Of a DNA stretch of 44,681 bases, positions 43,627 through 44,681 are shown in pieces (position 1 is the first letter of the stretch; every line of letters starts with the position of its first letter). The DNA is from Desulfoprunum benzoelyticum (lineage in GTDB: Bacteria; Desulfobacterota; Desulfobulbia; Desulfobulbales; Desulfocapsaceae). The position numbers were made by a program, and so were the translations under genes. The stretch spans positions 1 to 44,681 of the forward strand of contig NZ_JACHEO010000026.1 of assembly GCF_014201505.1 (NCBI RefSeq), written 5' to 3'. A model generated the notes under the pieces. The model was not told the DNA's origin. It saw only the letters and a list, made by a program, of their open reading frames with translations, and made no database searches.

Positions 43627-44064
43627 GTTCTCTCCTTTTTTGACGACAATTATGAAATCCGGCACAAAGGCACTCTCCCCCCACACGGAAGGACGACCTG
43701 TCCGTATCGAACCGACACCATGATACATCGGAATGATTATTATTCCACAATTTGCTGTGCCCTCAAACGATAATCAGTTCACCGGTGCATTATTTTTCAG
43801 CTTTGACACTGTTGAAGAGCATTGGATGCAACACGACTTAAAATGAAGGATAGGGGGCGTTTCGCCTGCTGCATGGCGATGAACACATCCGCCGGGGAGC
43901 TGGAAGATCACGTCACAATCTGTAGATAAAAAGTGGACGGTTGCGAAATCGAAGGGCATAATCCTTCCGTTTCACGGCAATGATGCATATAAGGGATTTA
44001 TCCACGGAGTTCCGAAACGACCGGTACTCCGTGCAAACAACCACAGAAAATTATGGAGGAGGAT
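43627..44064. other. Intergenic leader region before the His-rich gene
   Basis: No supported gene. An 8-bp inverted repeat CACGGAGT (44003-44010) / ACTCCGTG (44026-44033) lies 31 bp before the His-rich start codon. AT-rich stretches at about 43730-43800 could hold promoters for mscL or the His-rich gene. I could not match a riboswitch. Confidence 0.4.
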
Positions 44065-44325
44065 ATGGACGGGAAACACCCACACGAACACCAGCATGAA
44101 CACAGGCACCATCACCGGCACGAGCATCCCCATGAACATGACGGTCTCATCCACGAACACCCGCATGAGCATGAACACGACCACGGTCACAGGCATGGAC
44201 ACGAGCATGAACACGACCATGGACAAGGACATGATCATGGCCATTTTCATCCCGACGACGAGATGGAGAATCACGACCACAACCATTCCGATCATGAAAA
44301 GGAAAAACACGACCATGAACACTGA
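44065..44325 (+). CDS. Histidine-rich metal-binding-like small protein
   Basis: 86 residues of which 35 are His (about 41%), mostly as alternating HEH, HDH and HGH, with Asp/Glu making up much of the rest. No cysteine, no signal peptide, no hydrophobic core. Comparable in style to Hpn, CooJ or the SlyD/HypB His-rich tails that bind or store nickel, cobalt or zinc. The ATG at 44065 was chosen because GGAGGAGG directly precedes it; an ATG 12 bp upstream overlaps that site. The metal is unknown; nickel or zinc storage is the likeliest role. No metal transporter or hydrogenase gene is in the window. Confidence 0.7.
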   Translation: MDGKHPHEHQHEHRHHHRHEHPHEHDGLIHEHPHEHEHDHGHRHGHEHEHDHGQGHDHGHFHPDDEMENHDHNHSDHEKEKHDHEH

Positions 44326-44383
44326 ATGCCGGTCCCGGAAATAACACCATCCTGACCATGCTTCGACACCCGATACAGTACAG

Positions 44384-44638
44384 TTGCATTGGGCGTCGAA
44401 GCAACAGTTCGGTTGTCGGTCCATCACCCCTACGGCCCACGGCATAGACGACACCAACAGCACTCCTTCCACGATACCGGAATCCAACCTCATCACAAAC
44501 GAGCAGTTACGAACTTGTCTTGCCGAGCAGAAGACGTCAAAAAAATGGCTGAGGCTTGGAGCGATCGCTGTCAAAAACGGTTATATCGTATCCGTCAAAA
44601 TAACCGCATCTGTTTTTCCCTGCACTGAGCTGTCATAG
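44384..44638 (+). CDS. Short ORF resembling a GspE/PilB N-terminal domain fragment
   Basis: 84 residues from a TTG start without a ribosome-binding site. Residues 37-69, LITNEQLRTCLAEQKTSKKW then LGAIAVKNGYI, follow the pattern LIT..QL..AL..Q.....LG.ILV..G.I of the type II secretion E/PilB N-terminal domain. No ATPase domain follows, since the frame stops after 15 more residues. It is either a small stand-alone domain or a degenerate gene fragment; the flanking residues look unspecific. The region 44326-44671 holds nothing else recognisable. Confidence 0.35.
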   Translation: MHWASKQQFGCRSITPTAHGIDDTNSTPSTIPESNLITNEQLRTCLAEQKTSKKWLRLGAIAVKNGYIVSVKITASVFPCTELS

Positions 44639-44671
44639 TGGGACCACCTTTTATCATGGAGGAGCTTCACT

Positions 44672-44681
44672 ATGAACATTG
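44672..44681 (+). CDS. Possible start of a further gene, cut by window edge
   Basis: ATG at 44672 with GGAGGAG (44658-44664) at 7-bp spacing. Only MNI is visible, so no identity can be given. Confidence 0.4.

Overview
This is a GC-rich bacterial chromosome window with no phage, plasmid, rRNA or CRISPR signal. Gene content suggests an anaerobic or microaerophilic Gram-negative of the Desulfobacterota (the former deltaproteobacteria, Desulfuromonadales or Desulfobulbales type). It has outer-membrane barrels and lipoproteins, a selenoprotein, a molybdopterin oxidoreductase, a Lon-like protease of the LonB/YcbZ type, a selenium-associated type of LysR regulator, and many two-component proteins. 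Placement below phylum is a guess.

Layout. 1-5 kb: a truncated TetR gene with its own promoter and operator, then rnc followed by a radical-SAM gene, a tRNA-Cys gene with promoter and terminator, and glycogen phosphorylase. 5.2-12.7 kb: a sulfur amino-acid block (TPR membrane protein, metY, metX, metW, cysE, cysK), then a LysR regulator and a PagL-like outer-membrane protein. 12.9-16 kb: an ectoine-type aspartate kinase, a gamma-glutamylcyclotransferase-like protein and an EamA transporter. 16.4-19.7 kb: an OmpR-type regulator and kinase, four 11-bp operator-like repeats, a small lipoprotein and a secreted MsrA-MsrB fusion. This looks like a self-contained envelope methionine-repair module. 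19.7-25.1 kb: DUF2784 protein, nitroreductase, a cysteine-cluster protein, a BON lipoprotein with a leader hairpin, a small barrel, a Bcr/CflA exporter and a rhomboid protease.

25.3-31.7 kb: a putative ADP-ribosyltransferase-like protein, a PAS-receiver protein that looks like a hybrid kinase with its kinase core deleted in frame, a Lon-like protease, an old yellow enzyme homologue and a small zincin. 32.0-33.3 kb: an AT-richer patch of four small genes on the minus strand (cold-shock domain, DUF3553, a 53-residue charged protein and a 59-residue protein). 33.5-34.85 kb: the most striking gene, a CoA-disulfide reductase/NADH oxidase homologue whose redox cysteine codon is an in-frame TGA followed by a good bacterial SECIS hairpin, so it is almost certainly a selenoprotein. 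34.9-39.5 kb: a D,D-carboxypeptidase, a GAF-PAS histidine kinase, and a MetA-type outer-membrane protein behind a sigma-54 promoter. 39.6-43.1 kb: a GlxA-type regulator divergent from a molybdopterin oxidoreductase that has Glu where the metal-ligand Cys/Sec/Ser/Asp is expected. 43.2 kb to the end: mscL, a protein that is about 41% histidine, a short reading frame resembling a GspE/PilB N-terminal domain, and the first codons of another gene.

The sulfur block links homoserine and serine to methionine and cysteine: MetX makes O-acetylhomoserine, MetY sulfhydrylates it, CysE makes O-acetylserine and CysK sulfhydrylates that. The downstream aspartate kinase feeds homoserine. Redox and sulfur or selenium handling recurs through the window (cys/met genes, MsrAB, selenoprotein, old yellow enzyme, nitroreductase). 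All calls come from reading the sequence and from family knowledge; no database search was run.
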